Source: Lachnospira sp. UBA3790 (GTDB taxonomy: Bacteria > Bacillota > Clostridia > Lachnospirales > Lachnospiraceae). Taken from it: 64,000 nt of DNA. This document shows, piece after piece, positions 6,732 to 14,860 of this stretch (position 1 is the stretch's first letter; each line of letters begins with the position of its first letter). Under the pieces are notes generated by a model. That model saw nothing but the letters and a program-made list of their open reading frames with translations. It was not told the DNA's origin and did no database searches. Position numbers and translations under genes: made by a program. The stretch spans positions 335,268 through 399,267 of the forward strand of contig DFEY01000003.1 of assembly GCA_002369135.1 (NCBI GenBank), in the 5' to 3' direction.

Positions 6732-8420
6732 ATGAGGAAGATTTTGAGTGAACAGTTTTGGAACCTATTTAGAGTTATTGCATTGGTAATAATAATAGGC
6801 ATTTGTTGTGGAGGAATATTTGTAATTGAAGATGTTAGTGCAGCACCATCATCACCAATAAAAGTGCAATATGATGGTAAAACGCGACACAATATAAAAA
6901 TAGAAGTTGGAAAAGCTACAACTAACTATGTTTCATATACTTTGACTGATAAAGGTAAAATTAATTCAGCAACATGGTCGTCTTCTAACAAAACCATTAT
7001 GCAGATTACGACAACAGCAGGGAAAAATGGAACATCAAAGTGCAAATTTAAAGGTATTAAAGAAGGGCATGCAGTTCTTAAGCTAACAGTTAAAACAACC
7101 AAAAACAAAAAAAATTATACATATACTGAGTCTGTTGGAATATCGGTATATACAAATATCAAGGACATGTATTGTGTTTCATACGCAATTCCTGAAACTT
7201 ATATATACAGAGGTGCAACTACAGAGCAATTTGAGGTTGACCCGGGAATTGGTTCTGAATATCGTAAAAAAGCCTTTTTTAATATTCAATATCAATGCGG
7301 AGGATATTATTATGTTCAAAAAGTGTGCGAACCAATATGGAGTAATGGAAGTATTGTTAAAACTATTACAAATCCGTCTTTGATGAATAATATTTATACA
7401 GATGGAACTGTAAGTGGTTTTGTTAAGAAATCACATGTTTCAACATCTATTTCAGACCTTATATATGGTATTGAATTAACTTCTACATATCAGAATTATC
7501 CTTTAAATTATGAGAAGAAACTTGTAGCATCTACAACGCCAGTAGATATACCTGTGACATTTAAGTGGAGTAGTAGTAATTCAAGTGTTGTTGAGGTATC
7601 AAACGATGGGGTTATGAAAACCCGAGATTCTGGTAATGCCACTATTACAGTGTGGTATGGAAACTTTGAAATTAAGCGAAATATTCGAGTGACAGGATTA
7701 TTAGAATATGATGCACAGAATAAAAAAACTATAATAAATGATAATCTAGAGACAGTTATAAGAGAATTGGGAAAACATATATCTTATAGTAATTTATTGC
7801 CGACAGATGATGTTCCTTACGATGTTGCCTTTGATATAAAAGCTGATCCGTGTGCATTATGCAATACTAAAGATAGGTATTTTGAAAGCTTTGATATATT
7901 TAATACTAATTGTTATGGATATGTAGTTAACAGATGGGGATTTTGCCCAGATGGTAATGATCAATATGGAGGTGTAGGATTCACACCAGGTATTGTAAGC
8001 GGAACGTATGATAACGAAATGTTTGACTGTGCGGGAAATATAGCTGAATTAGTCAAAAACGATGTTGAATATATGGGTGGAGAAGCGGTAATACTTGAAG
8101 GAAGTGATAATAATTCAAATTATCCTGTAGATGAAAACCATTATTTAATTGCGATAAGAACGAACGGTGCTTATTATAGTCATCTCTATGATTATCATTT
8201 TATGATTAAACGAAATGATGAATGGTACTTTAAAGATGGATTGAAAGGTGATATTTTAAAATTAAAAAATTATCAAGCCCCAGATAGCGTTTTGTGGAAT
8301 GCGGAATATAAAGATTACGGCGATGGCTATATGGCTGGTAGCTTAGGACGTTACGTTGGTCAGACTCAGTATATGGTTATTTCTAAACTTCCTATAAGCA
8401 TAACGCAAAGTGACTATTAA
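6732..8420 (+). CDS. Secreted Big2-domain protein with papain-like C-terminal region
   Basis: A 562-residue protein with an N-terminal signal/anchor (hydrophobic about residues 12-30). Residues about 40-135 form a bacterial Ig-like (Big2) repeat, and a second Big2-like repeat lies near residues 275-320 (WSSSNSSVVEVS). The C-terminal region has NCYGYVVNRW, a PG-containing stretch, and later DYHFMIKRNDEWYFKDG. A Cys in NCY-x-Y and a His in YHF followed by an aromatic/Gly segment recall papain-like amidase or NlpC/P60-like folds. I infer a possible cysteine peptidase or amidase, unproven. The start is ATG 6732 with TAGGAGA ahead; an ATG at 6672 lacks one. It lacks the basic tail of its neighbours and is AT-richer. 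Confidence 0.6.
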   Translation: MRKILSEQFWNLFRVIALVIIIGICCGGIFVIEDVSAAPSSPIKVQYDGKTRHNIKIEVGKATTNYVSYTLTDKGKINSATWSSSNKTIMQITTTAGKNGTSKCKFKGIKEGHAVLKLTVKTTKNKKNYTYTESVGISVYTNIKDMYCVSYAIPETYIYRGATTEQFEVDPGIGSEYRKKAFFNIQYQCGGYYYVQKVCEPIWSNGSIVKTITNPSLMNNIYTDGTVSGFVKKSHVSTSISDLIYGIELTSTYQNYPLNYEKKLVASTTPVDIPVTFKWSSSNSSVVEVSNDGVMKTRDSGNATITVWYGNFEIKRNIRVTGLLEYDAQNKKTIINDNLETVIRELGKHISYSNLLPTDDVPYDVAFDIKADPCALCNTKDRYFESFDIFNTNCYGYVVNRWGFCPDGNDQYGGVGFTPGIVSGTYDNEMFDCAGNIAELVKNDVEYMGGEAVILEGSDNNSNYPVDENHYLIAIRTNGAYYSHLYDYHFMIKRNDEWYFKDGLKGDILKLKNYQAPDSVLWNAEYKDYGDGYMAGSLGRYVGQTQYMVISKLPISITQSDY

Positions 8421-8485
8421 ACTTATAAATGAACAACATAATAAAAAAAATCGAGTATGATATGAACATATTTTGATAAACTTTT

Positions 8486-8520
8486 AAGCGTAGCAGTCGA
8501 AATGGCTGTTGCGCTTTTTT
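8486..8520 (+). terminator. Terminator after the Big2 protein gene
   Basis: A 13-bp stem with G-U pairs (AAGCGTAGCAGTC with GGCTGTTGCGCTT), loop GAAAT, then six T. Confidence 0.85.
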
Positions 8521-8615
8521 ATTGTCATAGTTCGAGAGTAGAAATGTTTAAATATAAAAACACTATTGTTGTTAAGTATTATTTTAGAAAAAAACAAAAC
8601 AACATAAACAATATA

Positions 8616-8643
8616 TTGACATCATAAAATAAAATGATACAAT
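8616..8643 (+). promoter_or_regulatory. Promoter of the nuclease gene
   Basis: TTGACA, 16-bp spacer, TACAAT. It lies in the otherwise featureless AT-rich stretch 8521-8761, about 120 nt upstream of the start. Confidence 0.65.
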
Positions 8644-8761
8644 GATATAGAACATTGATAAGTTAATATTTTGAACCAAAATATAACATTGAGTGTAACT
8701 AGAATAATGGCTCAAAAAATATACATAAAATGTTCGCTTATAAAAACTAAGGGGGATGCAA

Positions 8762-9667
8762 ATGTCAGACAATGAGATTGAAGAAAAATATGGAGATTTA
8801 AGTAGAATTGATAGTGAACAAATAAGGATTATGCACGATGATAGAGCCAAACGCCTTTTATCCCATAAAGGTATTTTGGCTAAAATATTACACGAGACCG
8901 TACATGAATTTAAAAATATACCAGTTGATGTAATCAAAAATCAATGTATAGACACACCTATAGTTAGCAAAGAGAGTAGAGAAAACGGTGATTACTCTAA
9001 AGGTAGAAATATAGAGAGTAATATTCTAGGTGAAGGAAAGGTTTTTTATGATATTCTATTTGATGCATATTTACCACCAGAATATGATATAAACGAAAAA
9101 TATAAAGTGATTATAAACTTGGAAGCACAAAATGATAATCCTTCTCAATATGACTTATCTACCAGGGGAGTATATTATTGTGCTCGTATGATATCTGGAC
9201 AAAAAGGAAAAGAGTTTAAGAAGTCAGATTATAATAGTATTAAGAAAGTATATAGTATATGGATTTGTATGAAGCCTCCCAAAGATAAAAGGAACACAAT
9301 AGAACAGTTTGGGATGATTCAAAAGAATGACTTGAAAAAGGCTTACACAGACCCCAAGTTTTATGATAAACTAGAGGTGATTAAATTGAATCTAAGTAAC
9401 AATAGTGATTCAGCTGAAGATGGAATCATTAGATCATTTGATAGATTATTATCAGGAATAAATAAAGATGAAAAGATAAAGGTATTAAAAGAAGAATTTG
9501 AACTAACTGAATCAGAAATAGAAGAGGAGGTAGATGATATGTGTAATTTAAGTGAATATTACTATGAAAAAGGCGAAGAGCAAGGAATAGCCACTGGAAC
9601 TATAGATGCCATTAGAAAAAATGCTAAAAGAATTATCTCCTGCTCAGATCATGAACATGGGGTTTGA
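8762..9667 (+). CDS. Rpn/PD-(D/E)XK nuclease-family protein, frameshifted at the C-terminus
   Basis: Resembles the PD-(D/E)XK nuclease family (Rpn-like, often labelled transposase-associated) common in Lachnospiraceae. The core has YDILFDAY followed by VIINLEAQ, the Asp and Glu-x-Gln arrangement of these enzymes. I start at ATG 8762 because GGGGG at 8751-8755 is 6 nt away; ATG 8756 abuts it. The frame ends abruptly at 9667. If one A is removed from the A6 run at 9616-9621, reading continues as LKELSPAQIMNMGFDKEL and stops at 9707, a typical C-terminus for the family. So it is either a degraded gene or one read by slippage. It was probably about 315 residues when intact. Confidence 0.7.
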   Translation: MSDNEIEEKYGDLSRIDSEQIRIMHDDRAKRLLSHKGILAKILHETVHEFKNIPVDVIKNQCIDTPIVSKESRENGDYSKGRNIESNILGEGKVFYDILFDAYLPPEYDINEKYKVIINLEAQNDNPSQYDLSTRGVYYCARMISGQKGKEFKKSDYNSIKKVYSIWICMKPPKDKRNTIEQFGMIQKNDLKKAYTDPKFYDKLEVIKLNLSNNSDSAEDGIIRSFDRLLSGINKDEKIKVLKEEFELTESEIEEEVDDMCNLSEYYYEKGEEQGIATGTIDAIRKNAKRIISCSDHEHGV

Positions 9668-9710
9668 TAAAGAACTAGTGGAAAAAGTCCAAAAAGAAAA
9701 CTGTTAACTG

Positions 9711-9742
9711 AGGACCGATGCATTGCATCGGTCCTATTTTTG
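9711..9742 (+). terminator. Terminator, copy 2 of an identical palindrome
   Basis: Same 25-bp palindrome as at 6489-6513, again followed by a T-rich tract. It lies 4 bp after the restored stop of the frameshifted nuclease gene. Confidence 0.87.
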
Positions 9743-9882
9743 TGAAAAGATAATAACCTAAACTTCGGCACTTTTATATCACTATATGGTGTTAGATTTA
9801 CTTTATAATTAGTGCGGATAAATGGCTTATTGGTGTGGTAAAAAATAAGCACATATTACAAAAAAGTGGTACTTTAATTAAA

Positions 9883-9911
9883 TTGATAGAGATTTTCTAT
9901 CGTGATATAAT
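9883..9911 (+). promoter_or_regulatory. Promoter of the first GH128 gene
   Basis: TTGATA, a 17-bp spacer and TATAAT, 43 bp upstream of the ATG at 9954. Confidence 0.75.
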
Positions 9912-9936
9912 TTTAAAAGATGAGGGAGCGGAAATC

Positions 9937-9953
9937 ATCGGAAAGGAACCGAT
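9937..9953 (+). promoter_or_regulatory. Small hairpin presenting the Shine-Dalgarno in its loop
   Basis: ATCGG and CCGAT form a 5-bp stem around the loop AAAGGAA, which is the ribosome site, and the stem abuts the ATG at 9954. The stem is short, so the effect may be small. Confidence 0.35.
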
Positions 9954-11906
9954 ATGAAAAAAGTATTTAAAAGTATCAGTGTACTTGTTTTAAGTTTGAC
10001 ACTTACAGTAAGTGGCCTTACTTTTGTGCAGACTGCTAAAGCGGATGTAGCAGGTGATTGGCAAGCAAATGCAGTTAAAACACCTACATCAGGATCGCTA
10101 GTAGGAGCAGGCTATATTGACGTTGAATTTAATAATTCTTTAGAGGGATATACTTACGAAGTTTTTCTTGACGGAAATCCAGTCTACTGGAAAGGAAGAA
10201 ATATTGTAAAGGTTGATATAGGAGAATCTACAGATGGGGCGACTAGAAAAACATTTACATCTAATGATACTCCTAAGACAGAAGTATATACTACATCTGT
10301 AGCAAAACATACAATTACAGTTAAGGCTACAAAAGGTGGAGATACTATAACATCTAATGCTAGAGAGTTCTTTGTTTCTAAAAAGGGATTAGCAATGGGT
10401 GACAACATGGGAACTAAGGTTTCACTACAGAAACTAAATTGCTCATGGTATTACAATTGGGGTACTAAAGGATTTAATAATTCAATAGATAATAATGTAC
10501 CACATATACCGATGATGTGGGGTGGCTATAAAGATAGCATAGAAGATATTCAAAACTTAAGCACATCTTCCAATTATATACTTGGTTTTAATGAACCAGA
10601 TATTGAATCACAATCCAATATGGGATTTTGGGAAGCAATTGACACTTGGAATGATTATATAAATCCTCTTTCAATGAGAAAAGTGTCTCCTGGTCCTGCT
10701 GCACCTGGTGGCGATTCTATTTGGTTGTCAAGATTTATGGGAGGCGACTATATTTGCCATAACACGTGGTTAAACGATGGATCATGGGGATTGTATTATG
10801 ATTACATGGATGATGCTTCAAAAAAATGGGTTGCTGGTGTAGCCGAAAATGTAGATTCTGTTGCGCTTCATTATTATTTAGATTCTATGAATCTTGATAA
10901 GTTAAAGAGTGCAGTTAACACTTTATGGGAAACATATCATAAACCAATTTGGGTTACAGAAATTGGACTTTTTGGTAGAAAAGGAATGGTTTCTGATATG
11001 AGTTACGATAATGTGGAAAAACGTAACGAAATAAAACAATATGTTGAAAATATTGTGAATACTCTTGATGGCATTCCTTATGTAGAGAGATATTGTTGGT
11101 TCCCATATGATGTTGATAGTACCAATGATATTGATAGCTATGATGGTTCAGGTGCGACTGCTATGTTCGAATATGCAACGGGGTTATATACAGAATTAGG
11201 AAAAATGTATTCTAGTATTGGTAATCCACAAGGATATAGTGCAAATACAATTTTAGATTCCGAAAGTTTTGACTGGGATAATAGAGTACAAACAGACATC
11301 AGTTATGATAAATATACAGATAAGTTAAAAGTTTCTTGGACGAACGGAGCTTTAAATAATTTATCAAAGGTTGACGTTTTGATTGATGGAAAAGAGTACA
11401 GTGTTGATAATGGTGCTGAAATAGATACATCAAGTTTTGAACAAGGAAAACACTCAGTTCATTTTATCTTATATAATAATGCAAATGAAGTGATAATCAA
11501 AAAAACAAGAGCTTTTAACATTAAAAGAGACCAAGCTACTACACATGAAACTACAACAAATCAACAAATAACAGAGCAAACAACAAACAATAAAGATGTT
11601 GTTACAACCCAAAAGTACAATAATCAAGTTAAACCAGCAAAGGTTGTTTTGTCTAAACCTGTTAATGTAAAGAAAAAGTCTGTTAAACTTAAATGGAGAA
11701 AGACTAAAAACACAAAAAAATACAAAGTGCAATGGGCATTGAATAAGAAATTCACTAAGAAGTTAAAAATAAAAATAACAACTACAAATTTCTTTAAGGT
11801 GAAGAATCTTAAGAAAAAGAAGACATATTTCTTTAGAGTTGCAGCAATGAATGATGTTGGCATAGGTTCTTGGTCAAAAATTAAGAAGATAAAAATCAAA
11901 AAATGA
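9954..11906 (+). CDS. Secreted GH128-type glycoside hydrolase with basic Fn3-like tail (1 of 3)
   Basis: A 650-residue exported enzyme. A signal peptide runs to about residue 30. Residues about 40-145 are a beta-rich module shared with the two GH128 genes downstream, ending in VSKKGLA. The catalytic barrel at about 150-430 carries WYYNWG (165-170), LGFNEPD with Glu214 as likely acid/base, and WVTEIG with Glu336 as likely nucleophile. These are the marks of GH128 (Asl1-like core), a family of beta-1,3-glucanases. A second beta-sandwich lies at about 430-525, then a Thr-rich linker, then a Lys-rich fibronectin-like domain at about 560-650. There is no LPXTG or SLH anchor. The substrate is inferred from the family. 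Confidence 0.82.
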   Translation: MKKVFKSISVLVLSLTLTVSGLTFVQTAKADVAGDWQANAVKTPTSGSLVGAGYIDVEFNNSLEGYTYEVFLDGNPVYWKGRNIVKVDIGESTDGATRKTFTSNDTPKTEVYTTSVAKHTITVKATKGGDTITSNAREFFVSKKGLAMGDNMGTKVSLQKLNCSWYYNWGTKGFNNSIDNNVPHIPMMWGGYKDSIEDIQNLSTSSNYILGFNEPDIESQSNMGFWEAIDTWNDYINPLSMRKVSPGPAAPGGDSIWLSRFMGGDYICHNTWLNDGSWGLYYDYMDDASKKWVAGVAENVDSVALHYYLDSMNLDKLKSAVNTLWETYHKPIWVTEIGLFGRKGMVSDMSYDNVEKRNEIKQYVENIVNTLDGIPYVERYCWFPYDVDSTNDIDSYDGSGATAMFEYATGLYTELGKMYSSIGNPQGYSANTILDSESFDWDNRVQTDISYDKYTDKLKVSWTNGALNNLSKVDVLIDGKEYSVDNGAEIDTSSFEQGKHSVHFILYNNANEVIIKKTRAFNIKRDQATTHETTTNQQITEQTTNNKDVVTTQKYNNQVKPAKVVLSKPVNVKKKSVKLKWRKTKNTKKYKVQWALNKKFTKKLKIKITTTNFFKVKNLKKKKTYFFRVAAMNDVGIGSWSKIKKIKIKK

Positions 11907-11931
11907 TTAAAATGTAATTGTGTTAATCAAG

Positions 11932-11959
11932 TTGTATGTAATAACGTTTATGCTATAAT
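11932..11959 (+). promoter_or_regulatory. Promoter before the binding-like protein at 12021
   Basis: TTGTAT, a 16-bp spacer and a perfect TATAAT, about 60 bp upstream of the ATG. Confidence 0.6.
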
Positions 11960-12020
11960 ATTAATAGATTAGATGAACGGTTATATAAAAGAATAATATT
12001 TTTATTAAGGAGGTCATAAA

Positions 12021-13166
12021 ATGAAAAAATTATTCAACAAAATTTTGGCGAGTGTAATGACATTGGCTTTGGCAGCTGTACTAGTTATAGGTGTTTCGGT
12101 TGCTAAACAAACAAAAGCAGATGAAGCAGTTACACTTAACAACTGGAAGTTTATCCAAGGTGGTATGTATGTACCATCACAAGCAGGAAATGAAGGTTAC
12201 ATTAATAGTGTTACTATGAATGGTACTGGCGAAACTATCAATGGATGGTTAAGAGGAGATGGAACAGGTGCTGATACTGATCCTTCAGTTAATCAAACAC
12301 AGTCAGCTACTCAATTATCCGCTGGTTTTTCACTAGACATTGAAAACACTGGATGGGATGCTGATTGGGGACAAGAGAGATTCAATCCATGGTCGGTTAG
12401 AGCTGTAATGCCTTCTACAGCAATGCAAGCACATCATGTTTACGAAGTGAAATTTAAAGCTAAGGCGAGCAAAACTAAGAATATGTATGTTGCATTTGGA
12501 ACAGTGGTAGATGGTCATGAAATGGCTCCATATGATCAAGCGCCATTAAAAGATGGAAGTAGTACACAGACTAATGTGATTAATAATACAGAGAAAGAGT
12601 ATACATATAAATTTACAAATTATGTAGATGGAGATACATTAACAACAACAATTAATTTAGGAGCATTTACATTTACAGTAGATTATGCAGGAAATGATGT
12701 TTCTAATATTATTTCAAAAGAGACAGGATGGAAAGGCACTGTTATGCTAAGTGATTTTAGTATTACAGATTTGGGAGTGGATCCTGATGCACCTACTGAT
12801 CCACCTGCACCTACTACTAAACCACAGCCTACACAGGCTCCTACAGTAGCACCACAGCCTACAGTAGCACCACAGCCTACAAAGGCTCCAACACCTTCAG
12901 TTAAGACATTAGCTAAGGTTACTAAAGTTAAGGTTAAGAGTGTAAAGAAGAAAACTATTAAGATTACTTGGAAGAAAGTAGCAAATGCTAAGTCATACCA
13001 GATTAAGGTTGGAAACAAGACATATAAGGCTACAAAGAATTCTAAGAAGATTAAGAACAAGAAATTCAAAAAAGGCAAGAAAGTTAAAGTTAAAGTTAGA
13101 GCTATGGCAGCTGGATATAAGACGGGTGCTTGGTCAAAGACAGTTAAGAAAAAACTTACTAAATAA
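12021..13166 (+). CDS. Secreted carbohydrate-binding-like protein with Pro/Thr linker and basic Fn3-like tail
   Basis: 381 residues. The signal peptide ends near residue 34 (QTKADEA). Residues about 35-250 look like a lectin-type beta-sandwich, with NTGWDADWG and NPWSVRAV followed by a VYEVKFKAKAS strand, a pattern shared with the proteins at 5579, 13243 and 14861. A linker rich in Pro and Thr (repeats of APQPT) spans about 254-295. The C-terminal 85 residues are a Lys-rich fibronectin-like domain with YQIKVG and KVKVRAMAAG strands. No catalytic motif is seen. AAGGAGG precedes the ATG, with its own promoter and terminator. I infer glycan binding at the cell surface; the ligand is unknown. Confidence 0.72.
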   Translation: MKKLFNKILASVMTLALAAVLVIGVSVAKQTKADEAVTLNNWKFIQGGMYVPSQAGNEGYINSVTMNGTGETINGWLRGDGTGADTDPSVNQTQSATQLSAGFSLDIENTGWDADWGQERFNPWSVRAVMPSTAMQAHHVYEVKFKAKASKTKNMYVAFGTVVDGHEMAPYDQAPLKDGSSTQTNVINNTEKEYTYKFTNYVDGDTLTTTINLGAFTFTVDYAGNDVSNIISKETGWKGTVMLSDFSITDLGVDPDAPTDPPAPTTKPQPTQAPTVAPQPTVAPQPTKAPTPSVKTLAKVTKVKVKSVKKKTIKITWKKVANAKSYQIKVGNKTYKATKNSKKIKNKKFKKGKKVKVKVRAMAAGYKTGAWSKTVKKKLTK

Positions 13167-13178
13167 TTAAGTTTATCT

Positions 13179-13214
13179 AAGAGCCCGCTGTTTTAAAACA
13201 ACGGGCTCTTTATA
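13179..13214 (+). terminator. Terminator after the gene at 12021
   Basis: AAGAGCCCG pairs with CGGGCTCTT; the loop can fold further (GTTTTAAAAC). A T tract follows. Confidence 0.9.
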
Positions 13215-13242
13215 AAATAACTTTGATTAGGAGGAAAAAGAA

Positions 13243-14682
13243 GTGAAGAAGAATATTTTTAAGAGAATGATCGTTAGCATACTTTCATTATCCCTTATGT
13301 TCAGTTTTTCTGCTCCAGTTGCTGCAGCATCTCATGCACCAAATGGTTCTGACATTATTTCTAAAAGCTTTAGATGGACAGGTTTTTCTGTTAGAGATGA
13401 CTTACACGGTGGAGCAATGACAGATTGGGAAAAAGCATTGGTAAAAGAAATGAATACTGCTAAAGATCAGGCATTGAAAGACTATAAAGCAGGAAAAATT
13501 ACTGAAAAAGAATATAATGAGAAACTTCAAGAAATCGAAGGCTGGCAAAGTTATACAGAAGGCTGGCCACTTGATGCGGAAAACACTGGTTCAGATGTAA
13601 CATTGTATTGTAAAAATACTGGATGGGACGGCGAGTATGCAGCCACATCGTATGGTGGAGAAAAGAAGTTAGTAGGTGATAATCCTTGGGGATTAACACT
13701 AACATTGGGCAATATTCCAGTAGAGTATACTCGTTACTATACAATGTCATTTGATATTTCAACTGACTTACAGGGTGAAGATTCTGAAACAGGAGATAAA
13801 CAAAGATCTGATAAATATTGTATCGTAAAAGCATATGACCCTCAGTCGAAGGGAGAACCATCAGCTGCATTTGAGTCATTCAAAGTAAATGGCAAGGAAG
13901 CTGCTAAAGATGGTAGATTTAAAATTGCAAAAACTCCAAAAGGAGAAGAAGCGGTAAAGACTCATATCGAAGCAACATTTAAGATTCCTGACACTAAGAA
14001 CGAGTGGAGTGGTGGACACGACACTGGAATGTTCACAAAGATGGGAATTAAGTTTGCTGTGGGTGCATTCCTAAAGACTCATGAAGATGAGGTGGACGCA
14101 GGTACTGCACAGAGTTGGGAAGAAATTGGACTTAATGGTTATATTAGAGTTAATGATCTAAAAGTTATTGCTGGTACACAGTATGCTGTTAAGTATTTTG
14201 ATGGATCAGTTCAAAAAGACTGCAGATACGTTAACGAATATGGTCAGGCTAAGAATATTGCCCTAAAGAAGAAGGGTTATACACAGACTGGTTATATCAA
14301 TATGGCTACAGGTTCTAAGTTTAGTTTTGGAACACTTATTGAAAAAGATACTAACCTAAAGGCTACTTGGATTAAAACTCAGAAGCCTAAGAAAGCATCT
14401 TTCACAGCTAAGAGTAAGAAGAAAAAGAAAATAACTGTTAAGTTTAAAAAGAATGCTAACGCTAGAGGTTATCAAGTAAAATACTCACACAATAAGAAGT
14501 TCAAGAAGAAAGCTAAATATAAGACTAAGACTAAGAATACATCAAAGACATCAACATATACAATCAAGGGACTTAAGTCATCAAAGGTAGCATATGTTAA
14601 GGCTAGAGCTTACAACCTAGATTCTTGTGGAAACAAGATTTATGGAAAGTGGAGTAAGAGAAAGGCCGTTTACGTTAAATAA
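13243..14682 (+). CDS. Secreted surface protein with binding-like, InlB-like and basic Fn3-like domains (paralogue A)
   Basis: 479 residues, GTG start with TAGGAGG 7 nt upstream. The signal peptide ends at AAAS-HAPNGS. An N-terminal spacer with a charged helical stretch (about residues 60-105) is followed by a binding-like module with NTGWDGEYA, DNPWGLTLTLG and YYTMSFD. Residues about 325-380 (VKYFDGSVQ to LKATW) match the InlB B-repeat/Listeria-Bacteroides repeat pattern. The last 95 residues are a Lys-rich fibronectin-like domain. It is clearly homologous along its length to the next gene, so the two arose by tandem duplication. No enzyme motif is seen. There is no own promoter between the preceding terminator and the ribosome site. 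Confidence 0.72.
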   Translation: MKKNIFKRMIVSILSLSLMFSFSAPVAAASHAPNGSDIISKSFRWTGFSVRDDLHGGAMTDWEKALVKEMNTAKDQALKDYKAGKITEKEYNEKLQEIEGWQSYTEGWPLDAENTGSDVTLYCKNTGWDGEYAATSYGGEKKLVGDNPWGLTLTLGNIPVEYTRYYTMSFDISTDLQGEDSETGDKQRSDKYCIVKAYDPQSKGEPSAAFESFKVNGKEAAKDGRFKIAKTPKGEEAVKTHIEATFKIPDTKNEWSGGHDTGMFTKMGIKFAVGAFLKTHEDEVDAGTAQSWEEIGLNGYIRVNDLKVIAGTQYAVKYFDGSVQKDCRYVNEYGQAKNIALKKKGYTQTGYINMATGSKFSFGTLIEKDTNLKATWIKTQKPKKASFTAKSKKKKKITVKFKKNANARGYQVKYSHNKKFKKKAKYKTKTKNTSKTSTYTIKGLKSSKVAYVKARAYNLDSCGNKIYGKWSKRKAVYVK

Positions 14683-14697
14683 TTTTTCATTTTAAAT

Positions 14698-14740
14698 GCA
14701 CAGAGAGGTGATCAATCATCACCTTTCTGTGCTATTTTTA
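14698..14740 (+). terminator. Terminator after paralogue A
   Basis: A 15-nt arm starting GCACAGAGAGG pairs, with one mismatch region, with ATCACCTTTCTGTGC, followed by a T-rich run. Confidence 0.88.
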
Positions 14741-14765
14741 TGTTACTATATACATGTAAAAAATA

Positions 14766-14795
14766 TTAGTATTATTCCCTATATTTTGGTATAAT
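14766..14795 (+). promoter_or_regulatory. Possible promoter of paralogue B
   Basis: A perfect TATAAT (14790-14795) with a weak TTAGTA 18 bp upstream. The leader to the GTG at 14861 is about 60 nt. Confidence 0.45.
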
Positions 14796-14860
14796 TGTAG
14801 GGAAGTTTGACCGGATTAGATTTGGATGATATTTCATCTAAAACTTAAAGGAGAATTGTT

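Noticed and set aside
8762..9707. Complete mobile element around the nuclease gene
   Set aside because: No terminal inverted repeats or target duplication were found beyond the shared terminator palindrome. The Rpn-like gene alone does not define an element.
12780..12905. Repeated APQPT and PT codons seen as a possible tandem-repeat or CRISPR-like array
   Set aside because: The repeats are in frame inside a Pro/Thr linker, with no spacer structure and no cas genes.
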